Below, one piece after another: positions 49,144 to 58,208 of a DNA stretch of 64,000 bases. Within the stretch, counting starts at the first letter, position 1, and each line of letters starts with the position of its first letter. Origin of the DNA: Albibacterium bauzanense (lineage in GTDB: Bacteria > Bacteroidota > Bacteroidia > Sphingobacteriales > Sphingobacteriaceae); NCBI RefSeq assembly GCF_004339765.1, contig NZ_SMGO01000003.1, forward strand, positions 186,001 to 250,000. The letters are read 5' to 3'. A model generated the notes under the pieces. That model was not told the DNA's origin and made no database searches. It saw only the letters and a program-made list of their open reading frames with translations. The position numbers and the translations under genes are program-made.

Positions 49144-51597
49144 TTATTCATAAAAATAAATTCGCTTAACACGCTGCGATATGCCCGTCATAATCTCATA
49201 AGGAATGGTATCAATAGATGCTGCTAAGCTTTCAATACTAGGCGTTTTTCCAAACACAATAACTTCATCTCCTACTTTAACAGGTAGATCTGTTACGTCT
49301 ACCATACACATATCCATACAGATATCTCCTACCGTTGGTACCAACCTTCCCTGAACCAATAACTTTCCAACACCATTTCCGAAACGCCGGCTATAACCAT
49401 CCGCATAGCCAATTTTCACAGTCGCAATAGTACCACCATCTTTTAGAATCCCATTTCTATTATAACCTACTGTATCCCCTTCCTTTATTTGCTTAATTTG
49501 TGAAATACTCGTCCTCAAAATAGCTACTGTTTCTAATAAAGAACCCTCATTAACAGATCCAACACCGTATAAACCAATTCCTAAGCGTACCATATCAAAC
49601 CTTGCTTCTGGCCAACGCTCAATGGCTGCTGTATTTGATATATGAACAAAAAATGAATAAGGTAAAACCTCTTTCAATTTCGTAGTAAATATTTTTAATT
49701 TGGTAATTTGTTCACGAGTAAAATCATCATGTTTCGGAGAACCGGATGCAGCTAAATGTGAAAATACACTTGCTACCTTAACTGAATTATTTGTTAAAAC
49801 AATTTCAATCAACTCATTGAAATCTTGTGTATCAAAACCCAATCGATGCATTCCTGTTTCAACCTTTATATGAATCGGATATTCTTTAATTCCCCGATCC
49901 TCTAATAATACAATCAAGGACCGAAGAAGATCAAGCGAGAAAATCTCAGGTTCCAAATGATTATCAATAATAGCATCAAAAGACAATAGATCCGGACTCA
50001 TAACCATAATTGGCAATTTTATTCCCGAAACCCTCAAAGCAATCCCTTCGTCCGGATAAGCAACTGCCAGATAATCTACCCTATTAAATTGCAATAAATT
50101 AGCAATCTCAAAACTACCACTACCATATGAAAAAGCTTTAACCATAACCATTAATTTAGTTTGGTTATCCAGCTTCCTTTTATAATAATTAAGATTATAT
50201 TCTAATGCGTTTAAGTTAATTTCAAGGGAAGTATCATGTGTTTTTAAGGTCAACAATTTACTGATCTTCTCAAAATAAAAAGATCTGGCACCTTTTAACA
50301 AGATAGTCTCATCATAAAAGTTCATACCGGGCAAAGCCTTAATAAACTCTGCTGTAGAGTTATAGAATATTGCGCTCTTAGAAAACAAACCTGAGAAACT
50401 ACTAATATCTTGTCCAATACCAATCAGTCCATCGATTGAATTACTTTTCAACAACAAAGCAACTGTTTCATATATAGATGCCTTATCCTTCTCAATACCA
50501 GGAATATCCGACAAAATTAAAGTGCGTTTTTTATGCTGATTTTGCTGCTGTAAGAAATTAAGAGCTATGGTTAACGATGCAATATCGCAACTATATGAGT
50601 CATCAATAATAGAACAATTATTAATTCCATTCTTTAATTCCAATCTCATTTCAACAGAAAGAAGAGCTTTCATCCGCTTCTGAATAATCTCTTGAGAGTA
50701 ATTCATGCTTAACATTACCGACCAGCATATTATTGCATTCTCAACAGATGCGTCATCATTAAAAGGTATCTCAATGCTGATCTCATTTTTCTTAAACTCA
50801 GCATATATTGTCAGGAATCCTTTATCTTGCTCTTTTCTTAATACTTTAAGATCTGTTTCTTCGAAGCCCCATGTAAACAATTGAGGCCCCTCTGAAATCA
50901 ACATTGATGGGATGTATTTAGGCGAATAAATTAACCTATCCGCTTCTTTAAACAATTTTAATTTCTCAACTATCTTTTCCTCCGTACTTCTAAAACCATC
51001 ACTGTGTGCTGGCCCTATATTAGTCAGAATACCTACAGTTGGCTGAATCATTTCTCTTAATTTATCCATCTCACCAACCTTGCTGATCCCGGCTTCAATT
51101 ATCGCTAAGTTATTATCTGCACTTAATTGCCACAATGAAAGAGCTACACCAATCTGAGAATTATAGCTTTTAGGGCTCCGAACGATATTAAAGTCGATAG
51201 CAAGCAGCTGATTTAACCACTCTTTAACCACTGTCTTACCATTACTACCTGTAATTGCGATAACAGGATAATTAAATTGCTTACGATGATACTTTGCCAG
51301 TGTCTGCAGAGCAGCCAACGTATCTTCTACATACAAGAAATTTGCATCAATATAATCTCTAACGGGAACAAAACCATCGGCAACAACAAAATTCCTCACC
51401 CCTAAATTATATACTACATCAACAAAACTATGCCCGTCCTTATTTCCCTTCAAAGCAAAGAATAAAGAATGTTTAGGATCATTTACCTTCCGGCTATCAT
51501 AGATTAAATATCGAATACAATCATTCTCATTTCTGAGTAAGGCATGTTTAGTAATAATTGTTGCTATATCAAGTATAGTATAGGTAAGTCTATCCAT
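49144..51597 (-). CDS. bifunctional MurF-alanine racemase
   Basis: An 817-residue fusion of two cell-wall enzymes. Residues 1 to about 445 are MurF (UDP-MurNAc-tripeptide:D-Ala-D-Ala ligase): ATP loop AITGSNGKTVVKEWL near 115 and NLAIIEAGISKVGEM near 165. Residues from about 455 to 817 are a fold-type III alanine racemase: PLP lysine K487 in VMVKAFSYGSG, HIKVETGMHRLGF, and the C-terminal tyrosine region GYNRNG with GDICMDMCMVDVT. D-alanine is thus made on the same polypeptide that consumes D-Ala-D-Ala. The fusion is typical of Bacteroidota. Its ATG faces recX. Confidence 0.95.
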   Translation of the reverse strand: MDRLTYTILDIATIITKHALLRNENDCIRYLIYDSRKVNDPKHSLFFALKGNKDGHSFVDVVYNLGVRNFVVADGFVPVRDYIDANFLYVEDTLAALQTLAKYHRKQFNYPVIAITGSNGKTVVKEWLNQLLAIDFNIVRSPKSYNSQIGVALSLWQLSADNNLAIIEAGISKVGEMDKLREMIQPTVGILTNIGPAHSDGFRSTEEKIVEKLKLFKEADRLIYSPKYIPSMLISEGPQLFTWGFEETDLKVLRKEQDKGFLTIYAEFKKNEISIEIPFNDDASVENAIICWSVMLSMNYSQEIIQKRMKALLSVEMRLELKNGINNCSIIDDSYSCDIASLTIALNFLQQQNQHKKRTLILSDIPGIEKDKASIYETVALLLKSNSIDGLIGIGQDISSFSGLFSKSAIFYNSTAEFIKALPGMNFYDETILLKGARSFYFEKISKLLTLKTHDTSLEINLNALEYNLNYYKRKLDNQTKLMVMVKAFSYGSGSFEIANLLQFNRVDYLAVAYPDEGIALRVSGIKLPIMVMSPDLLSFDAIIDNHLEPEIFSLDLLRSLIVLLEDRGIKEYPIHIKVETGMHRLGFDTQDFNELIEIVLTNNSVKVASVFSHLAASGSPKHDDFTREQITKLKIFTTKLKEVLPYSFFVHISNTAAIERWPEARFDMVRLGIGLYGVGSVNEGSLLETVAILRTSISQIKQIKEGDTVGYNRNGILKDGGTIATVKIGYADGYSRRFGNGVGKLLVQGRLVPTVGDICMDMCMVDVTDLPVKVGDEVIVFGKTPSIESLAASIDTIPYEIMTGISQRVKRIYFYE

Positions 51598-51655
51598 TAT
51601 GCAACGAATTTCATCAATTTTTGGGTTAAGAAGAAAAATTTATCAATTTTATCAA

Positions 51656-52144
51656 ATGTTCGACCAAGAAAAGCAGAAAGAAATTCGCTTAACTAAACTT
51701 CAAGCAAAAAAACGTGCCGAAAACTTCTGCGCCTATCAAGAGCGTTCACAACAAGAAATAAGGGATAAACTATATAAATGGGGACAATATCCGGCTGACG
51801 TAGAAAATATCATTGTAGATTTAATAGCAGACAACTTTTTAAATGAAGAACGATTTACCCATGCGTATACATCTGGAAAATTCAAAATAAAACATTGGGG
51901 AAAGATAAAAATAGCGAATGGATTAAAATTTAAAAGAATCCCTCCCCGTTTAGTAAACGAAGCTTTAAATACGATTGATCCGGACGAGTATATTCATACA
52001 CTTACGCAGATAATTGAAAAGAAAGCGCGGGTTTTAAGAGAAAAAGAACCCTATAAACGCAAAATAAAACTCGCTCAATATGCTATAAGCAGAGGTTTTG
52101 AGAAAGATTTGATTTTTGATATCCTGAATAGCAACGACTTATAA
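51656..52144 (+). CDS. recX: RecX family regulator of RecA
   Basis: Modulates RecA filaments. A 162-residue protein built of three-helix repeats: AENFCAYQERSQQEIRDKLYKWG (seen as CAYQERSQQEIRDKL), LIADNFLNEERFTHAY, and FKIKHWGKIKIANGLKFKRI in place of the canonical RxKPxS-type stretch; the final repeat ends in YAISRGFEKDLIFDIL. The start at 51656 (MFDQEKQKEI) is preferred; an ATG at 51599 would add 19 residues and begin 1 nt from the facing murF start, leaving no room for promoters. The first-choice start is moderately certain. Confidence 0.82.
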   Translation: MFDQEKQKEIRLTKLQAKKRAENFCAYQERSQQEIRDKLYKWGQYPADVENIIVDLIADNFLNEERFTHAYTSGKFKIKHWGKIKIANGLKFKRIPPRLVNEALNTIDPDEYIHTLTQIIEKKARVLREKEPYKRKIKLAQYAISRGFEKDLIFDILNSNDL

Positions 52145-52172
52145 CAAAAGTGTACTTTTTTTCAAAAAAGGC

Positions 52173-52202
52173 TTGACAAAAAGACAAATCTGCCTATATT
52201 TG
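52173..52202 (+). promoter_or_regulatory. promoter of the tRNA-Gly/tRNA-Leu pair (TTG-N19-TATATTTG)
   Basis: TTG within CTTGAC (52173-52175) and TATATTTG (52195-52202), 19 nt apart, an exact fit to the Bacteroidota consensus. tRNA-Gly starts 25 nt further. Confidence 0.8.
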
Positions 52203-52226
52203 CATTCACCAAAACAAAAACAATAA

Positions 52227-52302
52227 GCGAAAGTAGCTCAGTTGGTAGAGCGCAACCTTGCCAAGGTTGAGGTCGCGAGTTCGAACCTCGTCTTTCGCTC
52301 CA
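52227..52302 (+). tRNA. tRNA-Gly(GCC) with encoded CCA
   Basis: Acceptor GCGAAAG/CTTTCGC, anticodon stem CAACC/GGTTG with loop TTGCCAA (GCC), and T-arm AGTTCGAACCT. The mature body ends at 52299 and is followed directly by CCA (52300-52302), unlike the other tRNAs here. Confidence 0.95.
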
Positions 52303-52368
52303 CAAATCCCTTATTGCAAGGGATTTTACGTTTAAGAGACGTATATGTTAAGTAGGAATACTAAACAT

Positions 52369-52454
52369 GCTGAAGTGGTGGAACTGGTAGACACGCAGGA
52401 CTTAAAATCCTGTTCGCCCTAAAGCGAGTGCGGGTTCGATTCCCGCCTTCAGTA
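52369..52454 (+). tRNA. tRNA-Leu(TAA)
   Basis: 86 nt with the long class II variable arm (GTTCGCCCTAAAGCGAGT). Acceptor GCTGAAG/CTTCAGT (first pair G-U), anticodon stem CAGGA/TCCTG with loop CTTAAAA (TAA), and T-arm GGTTCGATTCC. No encoded CCA. Confidence 0.95.
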
Positions 52455-52457
52455 CTT

Positions 52458-52498
52458 AACGGGAAAGACGACATAAACCTCGTTCTTTCCCGTTTTTT
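52458..52498 (+). terminator. rho-independent terminator after tRNA-Leu
   Basis: An 11-bp perfect stem (AACGGGAAAGA, 52458-52468, with TCTTTCCCGTT, 52484-52494) and a run of T immediately downstream. Confidence 0.87.
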
Positions 52499-52560
52499 AT
52501 TTCAATCCACTCTCCTTCCTTCAAGATATCATAGCTTATAAAAAAGCAGTAAGAACTGTA

Positions 52561-52755
52561 TTAAATCTCATCTTCATCAATATCTCTAACATTCTCATTT
52601 TCCTGTTCCATTGCCGACCCACCAGTACTCTCTTCAATATCTAAATTACTATAATCTAAATCTTTATTCTCATCATTCTCTTGTTGTCCTTGCTGAGCAG
52701 AAGAATTTTTTCTATGGAAATTCCCTTTGTTATATTGTTCCTGATTTTCATCCAT
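52561..52755 (-). CDS. small acidic, low-complexity hypothetical protein
   Basis: A 64-residue protein starting at an ATG at 52755; the frame is open ten codons further upstream. It is rich in Glu, Asp, Asn and Gln (for example NIEDED-like DIDEDEI at the end), with no hydrophobic core, and is probably disordered. I recognise no family. It could be a real small gene, since such acidic small proteins are common beside tRNA genes in Bacteroidota, but compositional bias alone could keep the frame open. Confidence 0.45.
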   Translation of the reverse strand: MDENQEQYNKGNFHRKNSSAQQGQQENDENKDLDYSNLDIEESTGGSAMEQENENVRDIDEDEI

Positions 52756-52932
52756 GATCCTGTCTTTATTGTTATTCAAGAACAACAGGATATCTCAGCC
52801 AATTGTTTTTAAACCAGGTGCATAAAAATATATCAAATATGATATACGTTTTACATACCTATTTAAACACTTTTATAACTTACGGCGTTTAAACAGATAC
52901 CATATTTTACTTAAATTTTGAAGAATCAAATC

Positions 52933-55311
52933 ATGATCAAATCATTACCCAACAAGTTATTTTTCTTATTCGCATTCCTAATTAGCACTCAACTTGCCTT
53001 CGGACAAAACTTTACCCTCAACGGTAAAGTAGTCAATGAAAACAACATTGGTTTAGCCAATGTCACTGTACAAATTCTTAATTCCAATCACAGTGGACAA
53101 ACCAATGAGAATGGAGATTTCTCATTCAATCACATTACTAAAGGTTTCCATACTATTCGATTTACATCTTTAGGGTATGCTTCAGAAAATAGAACAATAT
53201 CAATCGACAACAATATTACTATCGAAGTAGAGTTAGCTCAAATAAGTAATCGTTTAGATGAAGCCGTAGTAACGGCTTATAAACAAGAAAACGACCCACA
53301 GGAGCTGCCACTAAGCCTTTCAGTATTTGATGAGAAAAAAGTTGAAGATCATCATATCTGGAACATCAAGGATATAACCGCTATGGTGCCAAATTTAAAC
53401 AGTTCAAATCCTGGCGACAACCGAAATGTAACTTCTATTCGTGGAATTACAACAACATCTTACAACCAAGCTATTACTACTTATGTAGACGGAGTAAGTC
53501 AGTTTAATCTGGATACCTATATCCCTTATTTGCAAGATGTAGAACGTATTGAAGTATTAAGAGGGCCTCAAGGAACATTATATGGACGAAATGCCATGGG
53601 AGGTGTGATCAATATCATCACTAAAAAACCAACCAATCAACAATCTATCTCTGCCGAAATAAATTTAGGGAATCATGGACAACAACGCTATTTATTAGGT
53701 CTGCGTACACCTTTGGTAAAAGACAAACTATTCTTCGGAGCTTCAGGTCTATACAATAAGCTTGATGGATTCTATACCAATGATTTCAATGATTCAAATT
53801 ATGATAAGCAACATACCACTTTTGGAAACTTCTTCCTAAAGTACTTACCTAATGAACATTGGACAATGACCTTAAACTACAAGCAGGTAGCTAATAGAAA
53901 TAATGGAGCATACCCCCTAGTTTTCGGAAAAGAAGATGCATTAAACAACCCTTTTCATTTAAGCCAAAATGCCTTAACCGAGATGGTCGACAATACAACG
54001 AATGCCTCGCTTTCACTTAATCATTATGGAAATGCTGTGAATTTCAGCTCACAAACAGCTTATCAATCTAATCAACGCTATTATAAAGAACCAATTGATA
54101 GTGATTTTTCTCCTTATGATGCAATAACACTCATCAACAACTACGGAAAAGACTGGAATAATGTAAAGGTTTTCACTCAGGAACTAAAACTATCATCAGT
54201 AACTAATTCAATTTCACCTTTAAGCTGGACAGGAGGAGCTTATTTATTCCATCAAGATCAACCTGAAAAACAAGGTATCCATTCAGGAAATGATTCAGCA
54301 CCTGAAGATGCTGGCACAACTTCAATCCTTACTAACAAATCGTTAAGAAATGGAATCGCTTTATTCGGACAGGTAGGATATAAACTACTAAGCGACTTAC
54401 AAATTCTAGCAGGAATCCGATATGATTATGAACATGTTAAACACAATGGAAGTGAGGAACTTGAGCTTGCTAACTCCGATATTGAAACCATTCAACCAAA
54501 CATATCAGGTTCTGCGAGCTTTCATGCTTTCACTCCTAATGTAAGCTTACGTTATGATTTAGGAGAAGAAAGTAATATCTATGGAAGCTATAGCCGGGGC
54601 TTTAGAGCTGGTGGCTTATCTCCAATAGCATCAACCGAAGATAATCAACCTGCCTTACGCTCCTTCAAACCTGAATACAGTAACAACTTCGAAATTGGAA
54701 GCAAAAATGTATTTTTAGACCATAAGCTACAAGTTAATATAGCAGCTTTCTATACCCGTGTATACGATGCACAGGTTCCAACATTAATTCTTCCTGATGC
54801 CGTTACTTTAACTCAAAATACTGGACGAATGAATAGCAAAGGCATAGAATTAGAAGTAAATGCTAAAGCACTTTCTAATTTAGATATCTTTGCCAATCTG
54901 GCTTATACACATGCTCGCTATACTGATCTTAATATCGGACAAGAAGGAGAAAACGTACAACTAAAAGGAAATCGTCCTATTTATACACCTGATTGGACAT
55001 CCATGTTAGGTGCTAAATATACTTACTCATTCGGCAAAGAAAAATCTCAAAGCATCATCATAAACACTTACGGTCAGTTTTTAGGTCGCCAATATTTTGA
55101 TTTGAATAATACCATCGATCAAAAGGCGTATAGCTTATTAAATGCGAATGTAGGTTATGAAAATAATGGCTATTCAGTTACGGTATGGGGTCAAAACTTA
55201 GCAAACACCACCTATCTTGATTATGCCTATGATTTTGGAGCTGTACATTTAGGCAATCCGGTAACTTATGGCGTTACCCTAAGGAAAAGCTTTAACGGTA
55301 AGATTTTTTAG
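52933..55311 (+). CDS. TonB-dependent outer-membrane receptor with carboxypeptidase-regulatory-like N-terminal domain
   Basis: A 792-residue outer-membrane transporter. Signal peptide to about residue 24 (PNKLFFLFAFLISTQLAFGQ), an N-terminal beta-sandwich domain of about 27-105 (NGKVVNENNIGLANVTV), a plug domain with VERIEVLRGPQGTLYGRNAMGGVINI near residue 205 (VLRGPQGTLYG is diagnostic), and a C-terminal 22-stranded barrel ending in a terminal phenylalanine (GKIF). No SusD partner is adjacent, so it is not a standard SusCD pair; its organisation is closer to siderophore- or vitamin-type receptors, but the ligand is unknown. The frame is open to a TTG at 52918. A terminator follows. Confidence 0.93.
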   Translation: MIKSLPNKLFFLFAFLISTQLAFGQNFTLNGKVVNENNIGLANVTVQILNSNHSGQTNENGDFSFNHITKGFHTIRFTSLGYASENRTISIDNNITIEVELAQISNRLDEAVVTAYKQENDPQELPLSLSVFDEKKVEDHHIWNIKDITAMVPNLNSSNPGDNRNVTSIRGITTTSYNQAITTYVDGVSQFNLDTYIPYLQDVERIEVLRGPQGTLYGRNAMGGVINIITKKPTNQQSISAEINLGNHGQQRYLLGLRTPLVKDKLFFGASGLYNKLDGFYTNDFNDSNYDKQHTTFGNFFLKYLPNEHWTMTLNYKQVANRNNGAYPLVFGKEDALNNPFHLSQNALTEMVDNTTNASLSLNHYGNAVNFSSQTAYQSNQRYYKEPIDSDFSPYDAITLINNYGKDWNNVKVFTQELKLSSVTNSISPLSWTGGAYLFHQDQPEKQGIHSGNDSAPEDAGTTSILTNKSLRNGIALFGQVGYKLLSDLQILAGIRYDYEHVKHNGSEELELANSDIETIQPNISGSASFHAFTPNVSLRYDLGEESNIYGSYSRGFRAGGLSPIASTEDNQPALRSFKPEYSNNFEIGSKNVFLDHKLQVNIAAFYTRVYDAQVPTLILPDAVTLTQNTGRMNSKGIELEVNAKALSNLDIFANLAYTHARYTDLNIGQEGENVQLKGNRPIYTPDWTSMLGAKYTYSFGKEKSQSIIINTYGQFLGRQYFDLNNTIDQKAYSLLNANVGYENNGYSVTVWGQNLANTTYLDYAYDFGAVHLGNPVTYGVTLRKSFNGKIF

Positions 55312-55337
55312 TAGTAATAATAAATTGAATTCAATAT

Positions 55338-55362
55338 AACCGGTCATGGGCCGGTTTTTTTT
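55338..55362 (+). terminator. rho-independent terminator of the TonB-dependent receptor gene
   Basis: AACCGG / CCGGTT stem (55338-55343, 55351-55356), 7-nt loop, then a T-run. It begins 27 nt after the stop codon. Confidence 0.8.
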
Positions 55363-55454
55363 ATGAAACTTCTAAATGTAATTTCCATTAAGCCTTCATG
55401 GCTGTTGTTTCTATTCGTACTTTTGCTCTCATTTGTATACAGAAATATTGTTAC

Positions 55455-56612
55455 ATGAATTTATTAGTTTTTGCAATCTTATTCTCAGGAGTTTTACAAG
55501 GAGTTCTATTAGCTTATTTATTATTCAAAAAAAAGCCAGAACAATTATCAAATAAGTTATTAGCCTTCTTAATTGTTATTCTTGTATTCCATCTTTCCTT
55601 AATAGCTATTGATGTTAAAGACCTTTTCATTCGTTTCCCGCATCTAAGCAGGCTTTCATGGGTTATTCCACTATCATACGGACCACTTATATTATTGTTA
55701 ACTCAATGTATCGTTACAATAAATTTCACACTTCAAAAAAAGCACTTAATTTACTTCTTGCCTCTTATCATATATGGTATTGCTTTGACACCATATTTCA
55801 CGCTACCTGCTTATGAAAAAGTTGAATTTTTAAAAGACCCCATTCAAGTTAGCAATGCTGATTTTGGTATTTACAATAGTCTAACGGGTTTTATCCATAT
55901 TGGATTTGTATTGTTTTCTCTATGGGTATTTTATACATGCAAGAAGAAATTACCTACTTATTTTTCGAACCCCAGCAGAGTTTACATAAAATGGTTAGAG
56001 CAGTTTTTATGGGCAATTTTGATTATAATGATCTTTTCTATAATAGCTTTCTTTGCCAAAAAGCATAACGCATCTTTCCTATCTGCAATTTATCCTTATA
56101 ACTTTCTCTTAGTAGTCCCCCTTATCTATTGGATTGCATATAAACTCCTATTAAGCCATTCTAATTATAAAAATCCTCGAACCTCGATAAGCAATACTAT
56201 TAATACAACCAATTTACCCTCCGAAGACATTGGTAAGAAATATTCAAAGACTGCCCTATCTCTTAAAGAAGTTGAAAAGATAAAATTGAAATTAAAAGAA
56301 TATATGGCTAAAGAAAAACCTTATTTAAATCCAGATTTAAGCATAGATGATCTAAGCGCTCAATTGATCGTAAAAAGACATCATTTATCTCAGGCAATTA
56401 ATATTTCATTTAACAAAAACTTCTTTGAGTTTATAAATGGTTACAGAATAGAAGAATTTAAAAAACAAGCAAAAGACCTGGACAATGACCATTTATCCAT
56501 TCTAGGAATAGCTCTAAATTGCGGTTTTAACTCAAAAGCTACTTTTAATTCAGTCTTCAAAAAACAAGAAGGCATCACTCCGTCTACTTATATTAAAGAA
56601 CAAGAAACATAA
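55455..56612 (+). CDS. seven-helix membrane AraC-family transcriptional regulator
   Basis: A 385-residue protein joining an N-terminal membrane domain to an AraC-type DNA-binding domain. Seven probable membrane helices lie at about 2-23, 32-52, 62-87, 95-115, 134-160, 180-200 and 204-229. The C-terminal part of about 275-385 has two helix-turn-helix motifs (LSIDDLSAQLIVKRHHLSQAIN, split; then ILGIALNCGFNSKATFNSVFKK). This is a membrane-bound one-component regulator type common in Bacteroidota. The ATG at 55455 is preferred because it starts the first helix; the frame is open to 55398. It lies between a TonB-dependent receptor and an S41 peptidase, which are candidate targets. Confidence 0.88.
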   Translation: MNLLVFAILFSGVLQGVLLAYLLFKKKPEQLSNKLLAFLIVILVFHLSLIAIDVKDLFIRFPHLSRLSWVIPLSYGPLILLLTQCIVTINFTLQKKHLIYFLPLIIYGIALTPYFTLPAYEKVEFLKDPIQVSNADFGIYNSLTGFIHIGFVLFSLWVFYTCKKKLPTYFSNPSRVYIKWLEQFLWAILIIMIFSIIAFFAKKHNASFLSAIYPYNFLLVVPLIYWIAYKLLLSHSNYKNPRTSISNTINTTNLPSEDIGKKYSKTALSLKEVEKIKLKLKEYMAKEKPYLNPDLSIDDLSAQLIVKRHHLSQAINISFNKNFFEFINGYRIEEFKKQAKDLDNDHLSILGIALNCGFNSKATFNSVFKKQEGITPSTYIKEQET

Positions 56613-56715
56613 ACAACAAATAGGTCTGTCCTTCTAAGATTAGACGACACAATGAAAAATATAGCTGTTCTTTGTGCTGAAAAACAAAGCATTTAGAACT
56701 ACATTTTAAAATCTC

Positions 56716-58128
56716 ATGAAAACCAAGATCGCTATTCTTTTTATTCTAATATCAAATTCTTTATCTGCTCAGTATAAAGATAGTACTTATACAAAAGTCC
56801 AAATTGAGAACGATTTGAAAATATTAAAAACAGCTATTACGCAAGCTCATCCAGGATATAATAGATTTTCCTCCGACTTCGACTCTGTTTTTAATGAAGT
56901 TTACAATCATCTCCCTGAGAAAATGACAATGTATGATTTCTATAAACAAGCAAATACTATCATAGCTTCTTTACAATGCGGACATACTAAACTTCATCCC
57001 AGCTTTAACTATTTCAGCTCCTACCCTTTCTTTTTTAACGATCAAAATGTCTTACCATTTACTGTGGATATACGAGCTAATAAAGCAACCATAATTAATA
57101 GTAATGATCAAACTCAAATACCTATTGGAGCGCAAATATTAAAAATCAATAACAAACCAATCGATTCAATCCTGTCGGTATTATACAAAGCGCAATTTTC
57201 TGATGGAAATATTGAAAGCGCCAAAGAAAGGGAAGTGGCAGATGAATTTAGTGCCAGATATTCAAACCTAATTGAAAATCCCACAAACTATACCATAGAA
57301 TACCAATACAACAATACAACGTCTACCGTAACAACCAAAGGAATTAACAATGATATTTGGTATAAGTTAAAGGAAGAATCTCCATCTATCCTTAAATCAA
57401 ATAATAACTTATCCTTTCCTCAGGATTCGATTGCTTATTTACGTATGGCCGACTTTTATTCTAATAAGAAAGGAATTAAAAAGTTTATAGATTCTGCTTT
57501 CCAAGCTATAAAAGCTAAAAATATTCATCACTTAATTATTGATGTACGGGGAAACCAGGGTGGCTATGATAAATTAGGAGCTTATTTATTCTCCAAAATT
57601 GCTTTAAAAGACTTCCTCTATTATGATCGTATAGAAGTTAAAGCAAAAAAGAAAAAACAGTTTTCCTTTTTGCCATATGCATCTTTTCCAAAAGTTATTG
57701 GACTGATGCCCCTATTTATTAAAAAGAAGGATAATAAGTTTCTATGGACTCGCCATGATAATTTTGGCATCCAGAAACCAGCAAAGAACAACTATACTCA
57801 TAAAACCTATTTTTTAATGGATGGTCTTAGTTATTCTTCAGCAGCCGAATTCCTATCTGTGGCTAAATCAGAAAATCGCGGTCTGTTTTTCGGCGAAGAA
57901 GCTGGTGGGGCATATAGTGGAAATAATAGCGGTATCTTTAGTTTTGTTAATTTGCCTAAGACTAAAATGGTATTAGCCATGCCATTAGGAGGTTATTACA
58001 TGCATGTAAACCCAATTCAAGATGGCTCAAGAGGAGTATTACCAGATTACAAAATAACGATGTCATCTAAAGATTTATTAGATCATAAAGATACCGTACT
58101 CGAGAAAGTTATAAGTCAAATAAAATAA
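56716..58128 (+). CDS. S41 family peptidase (C-terminal processing peptidase-like)
   Basis: A 470-residue exported serine peptidase. Signal peptide to about residue 19 (KTKIAILFILISNSLSAQ), an N-terminal helical region, a PDZ-like segment (PIGAQILKINNKPIDSIL near 140), and a C-terminal S41 core with DVRGNQGG near residue 277 and the probable nucleophile serine in DGLSYSSAAEF near 375, then FGEEAGGAYSGN. Family members degrade or trim misfolded and secreted proteins. It is 103 nt after the membrane AraC gene and may be under its control; that is inference. Confidence 0.88.
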   Translation: MKTKIAILFILISNSLSAQYKDSTYTKVQIENDLKILKTAITQAHPGYNRFSSDFDSVFNEVYNHLPEKMTMYDFYKQANTIIASLQCGHTKLHPSFNYFSSYPFFFNDQNVLPFTVDIRANKATIINSNDQTQIPIGAQILKINNKPIDSILSVLYKAQFSDGNIESAKEREVADEFSARYSNLIENPTNYTIEYQYNNTTSTVTTKGINNDIWYKLKEESPSILKSNNNLSFPQDSIAYLRMADFYSNKKGIKKFIDSAFQAIKAKNIHHLIIDVRGNQGGYDKLGAYLFSKIALKDFLYYDRIEVKAKKKKQFSFLPYASFPKVIGLMPLFIKKKDNKFLWTRHDNFGIQKPAKNNYTHKTYFLMDGLSYSSAAEFLSVAKSENRGLFFGEEAGGAYSGNNSGIFSFVNLPKTKMVLAMPLGGYYMHVNPIQDGSRGVLPDYKITMSSKDLLDHKDTVLEKVISQIK

Positions 58129-58156
58129 TAATCTTATTGGTTTCAAGATTCATAAC

Positions 58157-58192
58157 AAAAGGCCTCTTTACATAAAGCAAAAGAGGCCTTTT
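58157..58192 (+). terminator. bidirectional terminator between the S41 and DUF1080-like genes
   Basis: A perfect 12-bp stem (AAAAGGCCTCTT, 58157-58168, with AAGAGGCCTTTT, 58181-58192). A/T runs on both sides allow it to serve the convergent genes. Confidence 0.8.
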
Positions 58193-58208
58193 ATTCTATA
58201 ATTATCAA

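Noticed and set aside
52149-52165. GTGTACTTTTT upstream of tRNA-Gly as a third copy of the pfkA-type palindrome
   Set aside because: The right arm (TACA) is missing, so there is no dyad.
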